A DNA stretch of 21,796 nt from CAZEFK01 sp964511405 (lineage in GTDB: Bacteria; Pseudomonadota; Alphaproteobacteria; Elsterales; Elsteraceae). Positions 1 to 7,375 of this stretch are shown piece after piece. The DNA is taken from NCBI GenBank assembly GCA_964511405.1, contig CAZEFK010000123.1, positions 1 through 21,796 of the forward strand. Reading direction: 5' to 3'. The notes under the pieces are model-generated. The model saw nothing but the letters and a program-made list of their open reading frames with translations. It was not told where the DNA came from and did not search any database. A program made the position numbers and the translations under genes. How positions within the stretch are numbered: position 1 is the stretch's first letter; the number at the start of each line of letters is the position of its first letter.

Positions 1-660
1 GCCCCGACGCCGGTGCTGGAGCGGCCCGCCGCCGCTGCCGTCGCCGCATTGCCCGACGGCGCCGATCCGCGCCGCGCCGCCGCCGCCTGCCGCACCCTGG
101 CCGAGCTGGCCGCCGCGGTCGCCGGCTATGACGGCTGCCGGCTCAAGGCGACCGCCCAGACCACGGTGTTCGCCGACGGCAATCCCGCGGCACCGCTGAT
201 GATCCTGGGCGAGGCCCCGGGCGCCGACGAGGACCGTCAGGGCAAGCCGTTCGTCGGCCCGTCCGGCCGGCTGCTCGACCGCATGCTCCAGGCGATCGGC
301 CTGAGTCGCGAGACCGCCTACATCACCAACGTGATTTTCTGGCGGCCGCCGGGCAACCGGGCGCCGCAGCCGGACGAGGTCGCGCACTGCCTACCTTTCG
401 TAGAGCGCCATATCGAGCTGGCGCAACCGAAAGTTATATTGGCGTGCGGCAGCAGCGCGCTGAAAGCACTGACCGGTCGACCGGAAGGCATCATGAAAAT
501 GCGAGGCCGTTGGCTGGAATACCAGACCGGCGCCGCTGCCGTCACTATTCCTCTGCTGCCCACCTTTCATCCAGCGTATTTGTTGCGGTCTCCAAGTCAA
601 AAGCGCGAGGCATGGCGCGATCTACTTGCAGTAAAAAGTAAACTTGAGCAGATCGTTTGA
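1..660 (+). CDS. Family 4 uracil-DNA glycosylase, 5' end outside window
   Basis: This enzyme removes uracil from DNA at the start of base excision repair. The reading frame is open to base 1, so the true start probably lies upstream; a GTG at 13 is the first start codon inside the window. Motif 1 reads GEAPGADEDRQGKPFVGPSG, followed by the conserved NVIFWRPPGNR segment and the late HPAYLLR motif, the order expected for family 4 enzymes. Cysteines in GCRLK, HCLPF and LACGS could serve the iron-sulfur cluster typical of the family. The stop codon lies shortly before the transglycosylase gene on the same strand. From about base 386 codon choice changes sharply: AT-rich codons such as GTT, ATA, AAA, CTA and AGT appear, unlike the GC-rich first half. 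The family call is secure; only the N-terminus is missing. Confidence 0.93.
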   Translation, partial: APTPVLERPAAAAVAALPDGADPRRAAAACRTLAELAAAVAGYDGCRLKATAQTTVFADGNPAAPLMILGEAPGADEDRQGKPFVGPSGRLLDRMLQAIGLSRETAYITNVIFWRPPGNRAPQPDEVAHCLPFVERHIELAQPKVILACGSSALKALTGRPEGIMKMRGRWLEYQTGAAAVTIPLLPTFHPAYLLRSPSQKREAWRDLLAVKSKLEQIV

Positions 661-757
661 AGCTATTTCTGAACAGACCCTTTCATACTCTAAATCCATT
701 ACTGTGTTACGCCAGGGTGATGGGGCTTGCCAGGCCGGCCTCACTGCTTTAAGTGAA

Positions 758-2587
758 ATGTCGATGATGGTGATCACAGACCCTCCCTCCGCCGGGATTT
801 CCTGGCGGGGGCGGCCTCACCGTTGCCTCGCGATGGCAGGCATCTGGGCCATCCTAACCTTCCCGGCCGCAGCCGCGGCCTTGGGATCCGACGCCGGACC
901 ACTGGTCCATGCCGATCGGATCCACCTGCCGGAGATCCTGTCCGAAACCGACGCCGCCCATTATCGCGCCGCGTTCGACGCCCAGGGCCATGGCGACTGG
1001 GCGGGCGCCGACCGGGAGCTGGCACACCTGGCCGACCGCCGGCTGGTGGGCGTGCTGCTGGCCGACCGCTACCTGGCGCGGACCACGCGGCCGCACTATG
1101 GCGAGCTGGTCGCCTGGCTGGAGCGCTATCCCGATCTGCCGGCCGCCGGCCAGATCCATGGGCTGGCGCTGCGTGCCAAGCCCGCCCGCGCCCCCGCGCC
1201 GCCAAGGCCGACCGCGACTGCGGTCCTGGCCGGCCTTGGCGACGTGGATGGCTTGATCGCCGACCCCGTCTACAGCCCGCGCGTCGGCAATGTGCGCGCC
1301 GCGGCCGGTGCCGGGGAGCGCATCCGCGCCGCGCTCCGGCGCGGCGAGCCGGGCGCCGCCCGCCAGCTGGTCGAGCGGGCGGCGGTCGAGTCCGACCTCG
1401 ATCCCGCCGCGATCGACCAGTGGCGGGCCGAGGTCGCCCAGGCCCTGCTCGCCCAAGGCGAGGACGGCGCCGCCTACGGCTTGGCGCGGGAGGCCGCCGA
1501 CCGCTCGGGCACGACCGTGGTACTGGCGCCGTGGGTCGCCGGCCTCGCGGCCTGGAAGCTCAACCACAAGGGCCAGGCCCGCGACTGGTTCGAGCAGGTG
1601 GCCCGCTCGCCGCTCGCGACACCCTGGCGGACTGCGGCCGCGGCCTTCTGGGCGGCGCGCGCCAACCTGGTCACGCGCCGGCCCGACGCGTACCAGTTCT
1701 GGATGGCGCGGGCCGCCGCCCATCCCGTGACGTTCTATGGCATCCTGGCCGAGCGGGCGCTCGGCCGCGAGGTCGACCTGGACTGGGACCTGCCGCCCTT
1801 CCGCCGCGGCGACCTCAAGCGGTTCGCCGCCCTACCCGGACTCGGCCGGGCTCTGGCGCTGATCCAGGTCGGCGAGCGCACCCATGCCGAGGACGAGATC
1901 CGGCACCTCTATCCGCGCACCCCGGCCGAGCTGCAGCCGCTGCTGCTGACCGTCGCCGAGCGCGGCGGCCTGCCCTCGCTGGCGCTGCGCATCGCCGGCC
2001 AGCTTCGGCTGGAGGGCCGCCGCTTCGACGCCGGCCTCTATCCAGTGCCGCCCTGGGTGCCGTCGACCGGCTACCGGGTCAACCGCGCCATCCTGTTCGC
2101 CATCGCGCGCCAGGAAAGCGGCTTCAATCCCGGCGCGCTCAGCCCGGCCGGCGCCACCGGCATCATGCAGCTCATGCCCCAGACCGCCCGCGCCCTCGCC
2201 GACAGCAGCCAGCAAGCGCAAGCGGCGCTGTCGCAGCCGGCCTCGAACCTGACGGTCGGCCAGCGCTATGTCGACCTGCTGCTCGGCCATGACCGCGTGC
2301 GCGGCAACCTGTTCCACATGGCGGCGGCGTACAATGGCGGGACCGGGCGGCTGGCCCAGCTGCAGGACCGCGGCCTGCGCACCAACGACCCGCTGCTGTT
2401 CGCCGAGCTGATCCCGGCCACCGAGACCCGCTTGTTCGTGCAGCGCGTGCTCACCAATTTCTGGATCTATCAACTGCGCCTCGGTCAGACCCCGGACAGC
2501 CTGGACGCGCTGGCGGCGGGCGAGTGGCCGGTCTACACCGACGGCGACGTCGACGAGGAGCTGGCCGAGCAGAATGGCCGGAATTGA
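758..2587 (+). CDS. Soluble lytic murein transglycosylase (Slt/SLT domain), exported
   Basis: The product cleaves the MurNAc-GlcNAc bond of peptidoglycan in the periplasm, forming 1,6-anhydro ends. From the ATG at 758 it has 609 residues. An arginine-containing n-region precedes a hydrophobic stretch (AGIWAILTFPAAAAALG), which looks like a signal peptide. A long alanine-rich helical region follows, like the Slt70 superhelix. The C-terminal SLT domain has ARQESGFNP with the catalytic glutamate near residue 453, then GIMQLMPQTA and AAYNGGTGRL. The start is uncertain: the frame is open back to a TTG at 644 overlapping the glycosylase gene, ATGs also occur at 764 and 767, and none has a strong ribosome binding site. 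The ATG at 833 would leave the signal peptide without its basic region. The last bases overlap the moaB start, suggesting co-translation. Confidence 0.92.
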   Translation: MSMMVITDPPSAGISWRGRPHRCLAMAGIWAILTFPAAAAALGSDAGPLVHADRIHLPEILSETDAAHYRAAFDAQGHGDWAGADRELAHLADRRLVGVLLADRYLARTTRPHYGELVAWLERYPDLPAAGQIHGLALRAKPARAPAPPRPTATAVLAGLGDVDGLIADPVYSPRVGNVRAAAGAGERIRAALRRGEPGAARQLVERAAVESDLDPAAIDQWRAEVAQALLAQGEDGAAYGLAREAADRSGTTVVLAPWVAGLAAWKLNHKGQARDWFEQVARSPLATPWRTAAAAFWAARANLVTRRPDAYQFWMARAAAHPVTFYGILAERALGREVDLDWDLPPFRRGDLKRFAALPGLGRALALIQVGERTHAEDEIRHLYPRTPAELQPLLLTVAERGGLPSLALRIAGQLRLEGRRFDAGLYPVPPWVPSTGYRVNRAILFAIARQESGFNPGALSPAGATGIMQLMPQTARALADSSQQAQAALSQPASNLTVGQRYVDLLLGHDRVRGNLFHMAAAYNGGTGRLAQLQDRGLRTNDPLLFAELIPATETRLFVQRVLTNFWIYQLRLGQTPDSLDALAAGEWPVYTDGDVDEELAEQNGRN

Positions 2588-3116
2588 CGAGAGCAGACCG
2601 TTCCTGGCGGTGAACATCGCCGTGCTGACGGTCTCGGACAGCCGCGACCTGGCCAGCGACCGCTCGGGCGACGCGCTGGCGGGCCGCATCGCCGAGGCCG
2701 GGCATCGCCTGGCGGCGCGCGCCCTGGTGCGCGACGACGGTGCGGCGATCGAGGCGCAGCTGCGCGCCTGGATCGCCGACCCCGCGATCGACGTGGTGAT
2801 CGCGACAGGCGGCACCGGCGTCACCGGCCGCGATGTCACGCCCGAGGCCTTCCACCGGGTCTATGACAAGGAGATCCCTGGCTTCGGCGAGCTGTTCCGG
2901 TGGCTGAGCCATGCCAAGATCGGCACCTCGACCATCCAGAGCCGCGCCACCGGCGGCGTCGCCGGCGGCACCTACCTGTTCGCGCTGCCGGGGTCGCCCA
3001 GCGCCTGCCGCGACGGCTGGGACGAGATCCTGAAATGGCAGCTCGACAACCGATTCCGTCCATGCAACCTCGTGGAGCTGATGCCCCGCCTGATGGAGCA
3101 TCAGCGGCCGGCCTGA
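2574..3116 (+). CDS. moaB: Molybdenum cofactor biosynthesis protein B (MoaB/Mog family)
   Basis: This is a cytoplasmic MoaB/MogA-fold protein of molybdenum cofactor synthesis. The family binds molybdopterin, and MogA members adenylate it before metal insertion. Its 180 residues match a single-domain MoaB. Near the start is NIAVLTVSDSRD; at about 78-87 is TGGTGVTGRD, the molybdopterin-binding glycine-rich loop with its conserved aspartate; at 137-144 is ALPGSPSA. The ATG at 2574 lies inside the 3' end of the transglycosylase gene, a 14-base overlap in another frame, so translation is probably coupled. The next gene begins within or just at the end of this one. MoaB rather than MogA is inferred from length and sequence style; no other cofactor gene is present to confirm it. 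Confidence 0.9.
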   Translation: MAGIDESRPFLAVNIAVLTVSDSRDLASDRSGDALAGRIAEAGHRLAARALVRDDGAAIEAQLRAWIADPAIDVVIATGGTGVTGRDVTPEAFHRVYDKEIPGFGELFRWLSHAKIGTSTIQSRATGGVAGGTYLFALPGSPSACRDGWDEILKWQLDNRFRPCNLVELMPRLMEHQRPA

Positions 3117-4117
3117 ACCGCCCGGCGGCCCGCGCCCTGGCTGCCGCCCGGGCGCGCTACGGCGCCTCGGCGGCGCTGCGCGACGGCGATGGCGTCGGCC
3201 ATATCCACATCGTGGTTCCCGGCCGCGGCGCGCGCCTGCGGGTCCCGCGCTTCAGCCAGGTCGCGGTCGAACCCGAGGCGCATCTCGCCTATCTTGCCGC
3301 CTGCTTCGCGCGCGCGGCCCCCGCCGGCTGTACCCCGCGGCTGATCGAGGTGGTGGCGCCGGCCGACGGCCTACCGCTCGGCGCCCTGCTGGTCGAGGAG
3401 ATCGCCGGGCGCCTGCCCCGGCTGCCGGCCGACCTGCCGGCCCTGGCCGAGGCCCTGGCGCGGCTGCACGGCCTGCCGGCGCCGACCGCGGCTGCGCCGC
3501 TGATCGACGATACGCCCCATCCGCTGGCGCGCGCGATCGAGCGCGTGCGCGCCCAGGCCGCCTTCCTCGACCGCGGCGAGATCGCGCCCGCCACCGTCGC
3601 CCGCCTGCGCACCGAGATCACCCGCGTCGCCGAGGTCGCCCGGGACCTGCCGCCGACCCAGCCGACCTGCCTGATCGCGGTCGACTGCCATCCCGGCAAT
3701 TTCCTGGTCGAGGCCTCCGGCCGCGCCGTGCTGGTCGACATCGAGCGGCTGCAATATGGGCTGGCCGCGACCGACCTGGCCCACGCCACCCTGCCCAGCT
3801 CGACGCTGTGGGACCCGCGCATCGACCGCTGGCTCGGCGCCGACGACGTCGCCGGGTTCTACCGCGCCTATGCCCGGGCGGCCGGCGCCGCCCGGTTCGA
3901 CGCGCTGGCGCCCTGGCTCGCGGTGTGCCGCCGCCTGGTCCTGGTGCGCTCGCTCACCTGGTTCGTCCGCTTCCGCGCCGAAACCCGCGCCGGCCGCTGG
4001 TCGGACCTGCCGATCGACCCGGCCCTGGTCGCCGAGGTCGACCGCCGCATCGCCCTGCTGCTCGATCCGGAGCGAGTGGCGGCGATGGCCGACGGGGTGG
4101 ATGCGCCTGTGCTGTAG
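3062..4117 (+). CDS. APH-fold phosphotransferase (aminoglycoside phosphotransferase-like)
   Basis: This is probably a small-molecule kinase of the aminoglycoside/choline kinase fold, substrate unknown. The kinase catalytic loop reads AVDCHPGNFLV (D208, H210, N213 from the ATG at 3062), and the metal-binding aspartate follows in VLVDIERLQYG (D226). Canonical members have HGDxHxxN; here the H-G before the aspartate is replaced by A-V. An N-terminal nucleotide-binding lobe precedes these motifs. The start is doubtful. The ATG at 3062 overlaps moaB by 55 bases and gives 351 residues; no other ATG or GTG lies between it and the conserved region, and a CTG overlapping the moaB stop is an alternative. 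The tight linkage to moaB suggests co-transcription, not a shared pathway. Resistance is not implied: most chromosomal relatives have other substrates. Confidence 0.78.
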   Translation: MQPRGADAPPDGASAAGLNRPAARALAAARARYGASAALRDGDGVGHIHIVVPGRGARLRVPRFSQVAVEPEAHLAYLAACFARAAPAGCTPRLIEVVAPADGLPLGALLVEEIAGRLPRLPADLPALAEALARLHGLPAPTAAAPLIDDTPHPLARAIERVRAQAAFLDRGEIAPATVARLRTEITRVAEVARDLPPTQPTCLIAVDCHPGNFLVEASGRAVLVDIERLQYGLAATDLAHATLPSSTLWDPRIDRWLGADDVAGFYRAYARAAGAARFDALAPWLAVCRRLVLVRSLTWFVRFRAETRAGRWSDLPIDPALVAEVDRRIALLLDPERVAAMADGVDAPVL

Positions 4118-4155
4118 GATTGGGGAGGCTCCTCGCAGCGCGTGTGCGGACCACT

Positions 4156-4373
4156 CTTCGTCATCCCCGCGAGGGAGGGGGGAAGGAATTGGCGCGCGGG
4201 CTTTTCTTGGTTCATCATCCCCGCAAAGGCGGAGATCCAGTTGGCTCGACCTCAATATTCATGTGCCGAGGCTTTGAGCTTGCCGCAACGACTGGATCCT
4301 CGCTTTCGCGGGGATGACGACAGGGGTGTTGACTGGCGATTGTTTCACAGCCGCTTTCACGGGAATGACGAGG
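4156..4373. repeat. Cluster of short interspersed palindromic (REP-like) repeats
   Basis: Four related copies of a sequence with core cgtcatccccgc...gcgg.gatccag lie between the convergent phosphotransferase and methyltransferase genes. Two are in forward orientation, a partial one at 4156-4174 and a full one at 4212-4241. Two are inverted, a full one at 4291-4320 and a partial one at 4351-4373. Each copy is itself partly palindromic (ccccgc against gcggg). Such elements are common between genes in alphaproteobacterial genomes. The gap at 4118-4409 holds no convincing gene; short open frames across it merely read through the repeats. It could act as a bidirectional terminator or mRNA stabiliser, which is inference. 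Confidence 0.75.
4212..4320. repeat. Inverted pair of full-length repeat copies
   Basis: The arm at 4212-4241 and the arm at 4291-4320 are near-perfect reverse complements over 30 bases, with a few mismatches, separated by 49 bases. A transcript across them could fold into a long hairpin whose arms carry smaller hairpins. The arrangement resembles a bacterial interspersed mosaic element, with two palindromic units in opposite orientation. Confidence 0.75.
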
Positions 4374-4409
4374 AGTGAGCCGAGAGGACTGCCCGGACTG
4401 TTGCCCCTC

Positions 4410-5222
4410 CTACCGCGCGAGCACGGCCGACAGGATGCCGACGCGCCCTTCGCGCAGGTTGCGGCCGAGATTGGCCGCTTTGCCCGGGAAGTCCGGCCCG
4501 AGCACCGTGGCCAGGTTCGGACCCTTGGGCGGGCCGGCCTGCAGGAGCTGCGCGAACCAGGCGGCGGCGGTCTCGGTCTGGTCGGTCCAGACCAGCGGTG
4601 CGAAGCCGGCCTCGCCCAGGGCCGTCCGCGTCTCGGCCTCGGTCAGCAGATGGCTGTCGCCGGCCTCGGCGGCCCAGGGCGCCGGGTACAGCACCTCCGG
4701 CCCGCGCGCGACCACGTCGTAAGTCACGAACCGGCCGCCTGGTTTGAGCGCCCGGTGCACGGCCCGGTACAACGCCGGCCGGTCGACGATGTTCATGGCG
4801 ACGTGGAGCAGGACGACCAGGTCGCAGCTGCCGTCCGCCACTTCCGGCCGGGTCGCGTCGCCGACCGTGAACCGCGTGCGGTCCGAGAGGCCGCACCGGC
4901 GGCTCAGATAGGTCGCGGCCTCGACCAGGCCGCCGCTGATGTCGATGCCGATCACGCGGGCGCCGTGCTTGGCCGCCAGGAAGCGCGCCGGGCCGCCGAG
5001 GCCGGAGCCGAGGTCCAGGACGACCGCGTCAGGGCCGATCCCCGCGGCTTCGGCAAGCTCGACCGTCGCCGCCAGGCCCCGCGTATGGAACTGATCGATC
5101 GGCGCCAACTGCTCGACCGTCAGCAGCGCCGGCTCGGGCGCGACGGCATCGGCAGCCTGGCGCACGCGGCCGAGCAGGCCCTGGGTGGGATAGGGCGTGC
5201 CCGCGTTGGTTTCCTGATCCAT
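4410..5222 (-). CDS. Class I SAM-dependent methyltransferase
   Basis: This is a cytoplasmic methyltransferase of 270 residues; the acceptor is unknown. The Rossmann motif I is VLDLGSGLGGPARFLA (about 68-83), followed by the acidic end of strand 2 in VIGIDIS and by CDLVVLLHVAMNI and ALKPGGRFVTYDV. The segment PIDQFHTRGLAAT before motif I resembles small-molecule methyltransferases of the UbiE/sarcosine-methyltransferase type. The start is the ATG ending at 5222, chosen because GGAGGAA lies just upstream at a good distance; the longer open frame upstream overlaps the neighbouring gene and is not coding. It follows the NmrA-like gene after 14 bases, so the two probably share a transcript, perhaps under the LysR protein at 6428. 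Confidence 0.88.
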   Translation of the reverse strand: MDQETNAGTPYPTQGLLGRVRQAADAVAPEPALLTVEQLAPIDQFHTRGLAATVELAEAAGIGPDAVVLDLGSGLGGPARFLAAKHGARVIGIDISGGLVEAATYLSRRCGLSDRTRFTVGDATRPEVADGSCDLVVLLHVAMNIVDRPALYRAVHRALKPGGRFVTYDVVARGPEVLYPAPWAAEAGDSHLLTEAETRTALGEAGFAPLVWTDQTETAAAWFAQLLQAGPPKGPNLATVLGPDFPGKAANLGRNLREGRVGILSAVLAR

Positions 5223-5236
5223 CGTTTCCTCCACTC

Positions 5237-6352
5237 TCACAGGGATCCGGCGGCGATCGCGCTCATCCGGCCCGCCGGACGCGGCTCGGAGCCGGCGTCG
5301 CGAAGGCCACGCTCGGCGCGCCAGGTCGGGGACTCGGACGCGAACTGGGGCTGGGCCGGCCGGGGCATGCGCAGCCCGGCCCGATAGCGAGCGATCGGCG
5401 GCGCGGGCACAACCGGCGCGGCCAGGACCTCCACTAGCTGGCGCATGAAATTGGCTAGGGTCCGGCGGTTCTGCGGCTGCGCCGCACGCCGCCTGGCGAC
5501 CGCCTCGAAACTCTCGGGTGCGCGCCCAGTCACGGCGCGCACATGGTCGGTCGGCGCGCCGAGCGCGAAGGTGCCCCGGCGCTGCTCCTCGATGTAGTCG
5601 GCCATCAGGCTCAGGACCGCGATGGGCTGGCCGTCGAGCCGCGCCGCTTTGAGGAACAGGCCGACCGGCATCGGCTGCAGGCGCATCTTGCGCTCCAGCG
5701 CGCGGCCGAGGCTCGCGGCCATGTCGGCGCCGGACAGCAGCGCGGGCCCGGTCGGCCGATAGGTGCGGCCGGCATGCCGGTCCGGATCCATCAGCGCCGC
5801 CGCGGCCACGCGGCCGATGTCGTCGACCGAAGGCGGCGCATCGAGGCCCTCGCCGAACAGCCATGGGAACACGCCGAGCTGGGCGGCGACGGGCAACGTC
5901 ACCAGATAGGGCAGGTCCGCGAAAAAGCCGGGCCGGACGATGGTGAGGCCGATGCCCGGGATCATCTGGAACAGGCGGTCGGCCAGCCAGTGCTGGCGGG
6001 TGGCGAACGCCGGGTGCGACGGGCTGGCGAGCCATTGGCTCAGGAGCACGACATGCTCCAGCCCGGCATCCTTGGCCGCCGTCGCGAACACGGCGGCGCC
6101 ATGCAGCATGGCCGGGTCGACCGGCGGCAGGTAGTAGGCGCGACGCACGCCGGCCAGCGCGGCCGCCACGCGCTCGGGGTCGCCCATGTCGGCGACCGCG
6201 ATCTCGACGCCGCGCCGGGCCAGTGCCTGTGCCCGCGCGTCGTCGGCGCGCACCATGGCGCGGACGGGATAGCCGGCCTTCAGCAGTTCGGTGACGACGA
6301 CCGCACCAGTCCTGCCGGTCGCGCCGGTGACAAGGACCTTGGGATTCGACAT
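5237..6352 (-). CDS. NmrA-like NAD(P)-binding protein (atypical SDR)
   Basis: The protein is an atypical short-chain dehydrogenase of the NmrA/HSCARG type, which bind NAD(P) as redox sensors or act as reductases. The N-terminus has KVLVTGATGRTGAVV (glycine-rich loop at 10-16), then VRAMVRADDARAQAL and VEIAVADMGD, typical of NAD(P)-binding NmrA proteins. TIVRPGFFADLPYL in the middle is also typical. The ATG ending at 6352 is preceded by AAAGGAG. The 371 residues exceed the usual roughly 290; the extra is a C-terminal arginine/proline-rich tail of about 75 residues after the segment FEAVARRRAAQ. It is divergent from a LysR gene, a common arrangement for a regulator and its target, and is followed closely by the methyltransferase. 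The substrate cannot be told. Confidence 0.87.
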   Translation of the reverse strand: MSNPKVLVTGATGRTGAVVVTELLKAGYPVRAMVRADDARAQALARRGVEIAVADMGDPERVAAALAGVRRAYYLPPVDPAMLHGAAVFATAAKDAGLEHVVLLSQWLASPSHPAFATRQHWLADRLFQMIPGIGLTIVRPGFFADLPYLVTLPVAAQLGVFPWLFGEGLDAPPSVDDIGRVAAAALMDPDRHAGRTYRPTGPALLSGADMAASLGRALERKMRLQPMPVGLFLKAARLDGQPIAVLSLMADYIEEQRRGTFALGAPTDHVRAVTGRAPESFEAVARRRAAQPQNRRTLANFMRQLVEVLAAPVVPAPPIARYRAGLRMPRPAQPQFASESPTWRAERGLRDAGSEPRPAGRMSAIAAGSL

Positions 6353-6393
6353 GCGCTCGGCTCCTTTCGGGACGTCACGCTATGGCCGCTTCC

Positions 6394-6410
6394 CCGATAC
6401 GCCTATCCGG
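6394..6410. promoter_or_regulatory. Imperfect dyad in the divergent LysR/NmrA intergenic region
   Basis: The 75-base gap between the divergent NmrA-like and LysR genes holds ccgata-cgcc-tatccgg, an imperfect inverted repeat centred on gata/tatc. A LysR-type regulator usually binds such a dyad between itself and its divergent target. CATAAT at 6411-6416 resembles a -10 box but lies close to the LysR start. Operator function is inference. Confidence 0.3.
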
Positions 6411-6427
6411 CATAATCTCGACAGGCC

Positions 6428-7351
6428 GTGAAGCAGAACTACACAGTCCGCCAGGGTGCGCTCGAGGGGATCGAAGCCTTCCTCTGCGTCGCGCGGCACC
6501 GCAGCTTCCGGCGCGCGGCGGCCGAGCTGGGCGTCACACCATCGGCCGTGAGCCAGGCCGTGCGCGCGCTGGAGGGCGGGATCGGCACGGCGCTGTTCAC
6601 GCGCACGACCCGCAGCGTCGGCCTGACCGAGGCCGGCGAGCGGTTCCTGGCGCGGGCGGCGCCGGCGTTCGAGGAGCTGGCCGCGGCCCGCGAGGCGGCC
6701 CGCGACCTTGGCCAGCGGCCGGCCGGCCTGCTGCGGCTGGCGGTGCCGCGCGGGATCGTCCCCCACATCCTGGAGCCGGTGATCGCCGGCTTCTGCCGGA
6801 CCTATCCCGAGATCGAGCTGGAGATCGCCGCCAGCGAAGCGATGGTCGATATCGCGGCGGCCGGGTTCGACGCCGGCATCCGCCTCGGCCACCTGATCGC
6901 GCCCGACATGGTGGCGGTGCGGCTGACGCCGCCGTTCCCGCTGGCCGTGGTCGGCAGCCCGGACTACCTCGCCGCGCGCGGCCGGCCGCAGGTCCTCGAC
7001 GACCTGCGCCGCCACGCCTGCCTGCGCCTACGCCGCGCGAACGGGGCGATCGCGCCCTGGCCGTTCGTGGACGGGAACAAGGCGGTCGAGGCGATCGTGT
7101 CGGGACCGCTGATCGCCCACGACATCCCGACCCTGCTGGGCGCCGCGATCCAGGGCGTGGGGCTGGCGCAGGTGCCGTCACCGCTGGCTCGGGCGGCGCT
7201 CGCCGACGGCCAGCTCGACGCTGTCCTGGCCCCGTACGCGCCCACGGTGCCGGGCGTCTTCCTCTATCACCCGGGCAAGCGCCAAGTGCTGCCGAAGCTG
7301 CGCGCCTTCATCGACCATGTCACGGGCGGCGCCGACGCGGCCCGCCCTTGA
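6428..7351 (+). CDS. LysR family transcriptional regulator
   Basis: This is a 307-residue DNA-binding regulator. The N-terminal winged helix-turn-helix spans about residues 12-70: GIEAFLCVARHRSFRRAAAELGV, split here as the first helices, then TPSAVSQAVRALE as the recognition helix and TRSVGLTEAG as the wing. A periplasmic-binding-protein-like effector domain follows, with the expected GLLRLAVPRGI, AGFDAGIRLG and GVGLAQVPS segments. The start is a GTG at 6428; no ATG is available before the conserved region. Length is normal for the family. It is divergent from the NmrA-like gene over 75 bases, so regulation of that gene and the methyltransferase behind it is likely but unproven. Its 3' end faces the radical SAM gene. 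Confidence 0.93.
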   Translation: MKQNYTVRQGALEGIEAFLCVARHRSFRRAAAELGVTPSAVSQAVRALEGGIGTALFTRTTRSVGLTEAGERFLARAAPAFEELAAAREAARDLGQRPAGLLRLAVPRGIVPHILEPVIAGFCRTYPEIELEIAASEAMVDIAAAGFDAGIRLGHLIAPDMVAVRLTPPFPLAVVGSPDYLAARGRPQVLDDLRRHACLRLRRANGAIAPWPFVDGNKAVEAIVSGPLIAHDIPTLLGAAIQGVGLAQVPSPLARAALADGQLDAVLAPYAPTVPGVFLYHPGKRQVLPKLRAFIDHVTGGADAARP

Positions 7352-7375
7352 TCGAGCGCGGTCCGGCCGTTCGAC

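Noticed and set aside
823..2292. Long arginine-rich open frame on the plus strand overlapping the transglycosylase gene
   Set aside because: It is a shifted-frame shadow: low-complexity, R/P/G-rich and without any motif, as expected in very GC-rich DNA.
3062..4117. Antibiotic resistance gene call for the APH-fold protein
   Set aside because: The fold alone does not show drug modification; the catalytic loop is non-canonical and the context is housekeeping.
4156..4373. CRISPR-like array
   Set aside because: The units are palindromic, differ in orientation and spacing, and lack uniform spacers; no cas gene is near.
4142..4378. Small 78-codon open frame in the repeat cluster
   Set aside because: It simply translates the palindromic repeats, and similar peptides arise wherever these repeats occur.
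4314..5387. 357-codon plus-strand frame covering the methyltransferase region
   Set aside because: It lies antisense to a clear methyltransferase with a good ribosome binding site; its product has no recognisable domain.
5223..6035. N-terminal extension of the methyltransferase open frame
   Set aside because: It runs through the NmrA-like gene in a different frame; the ATG at 5222 has its own ribosome binding site.
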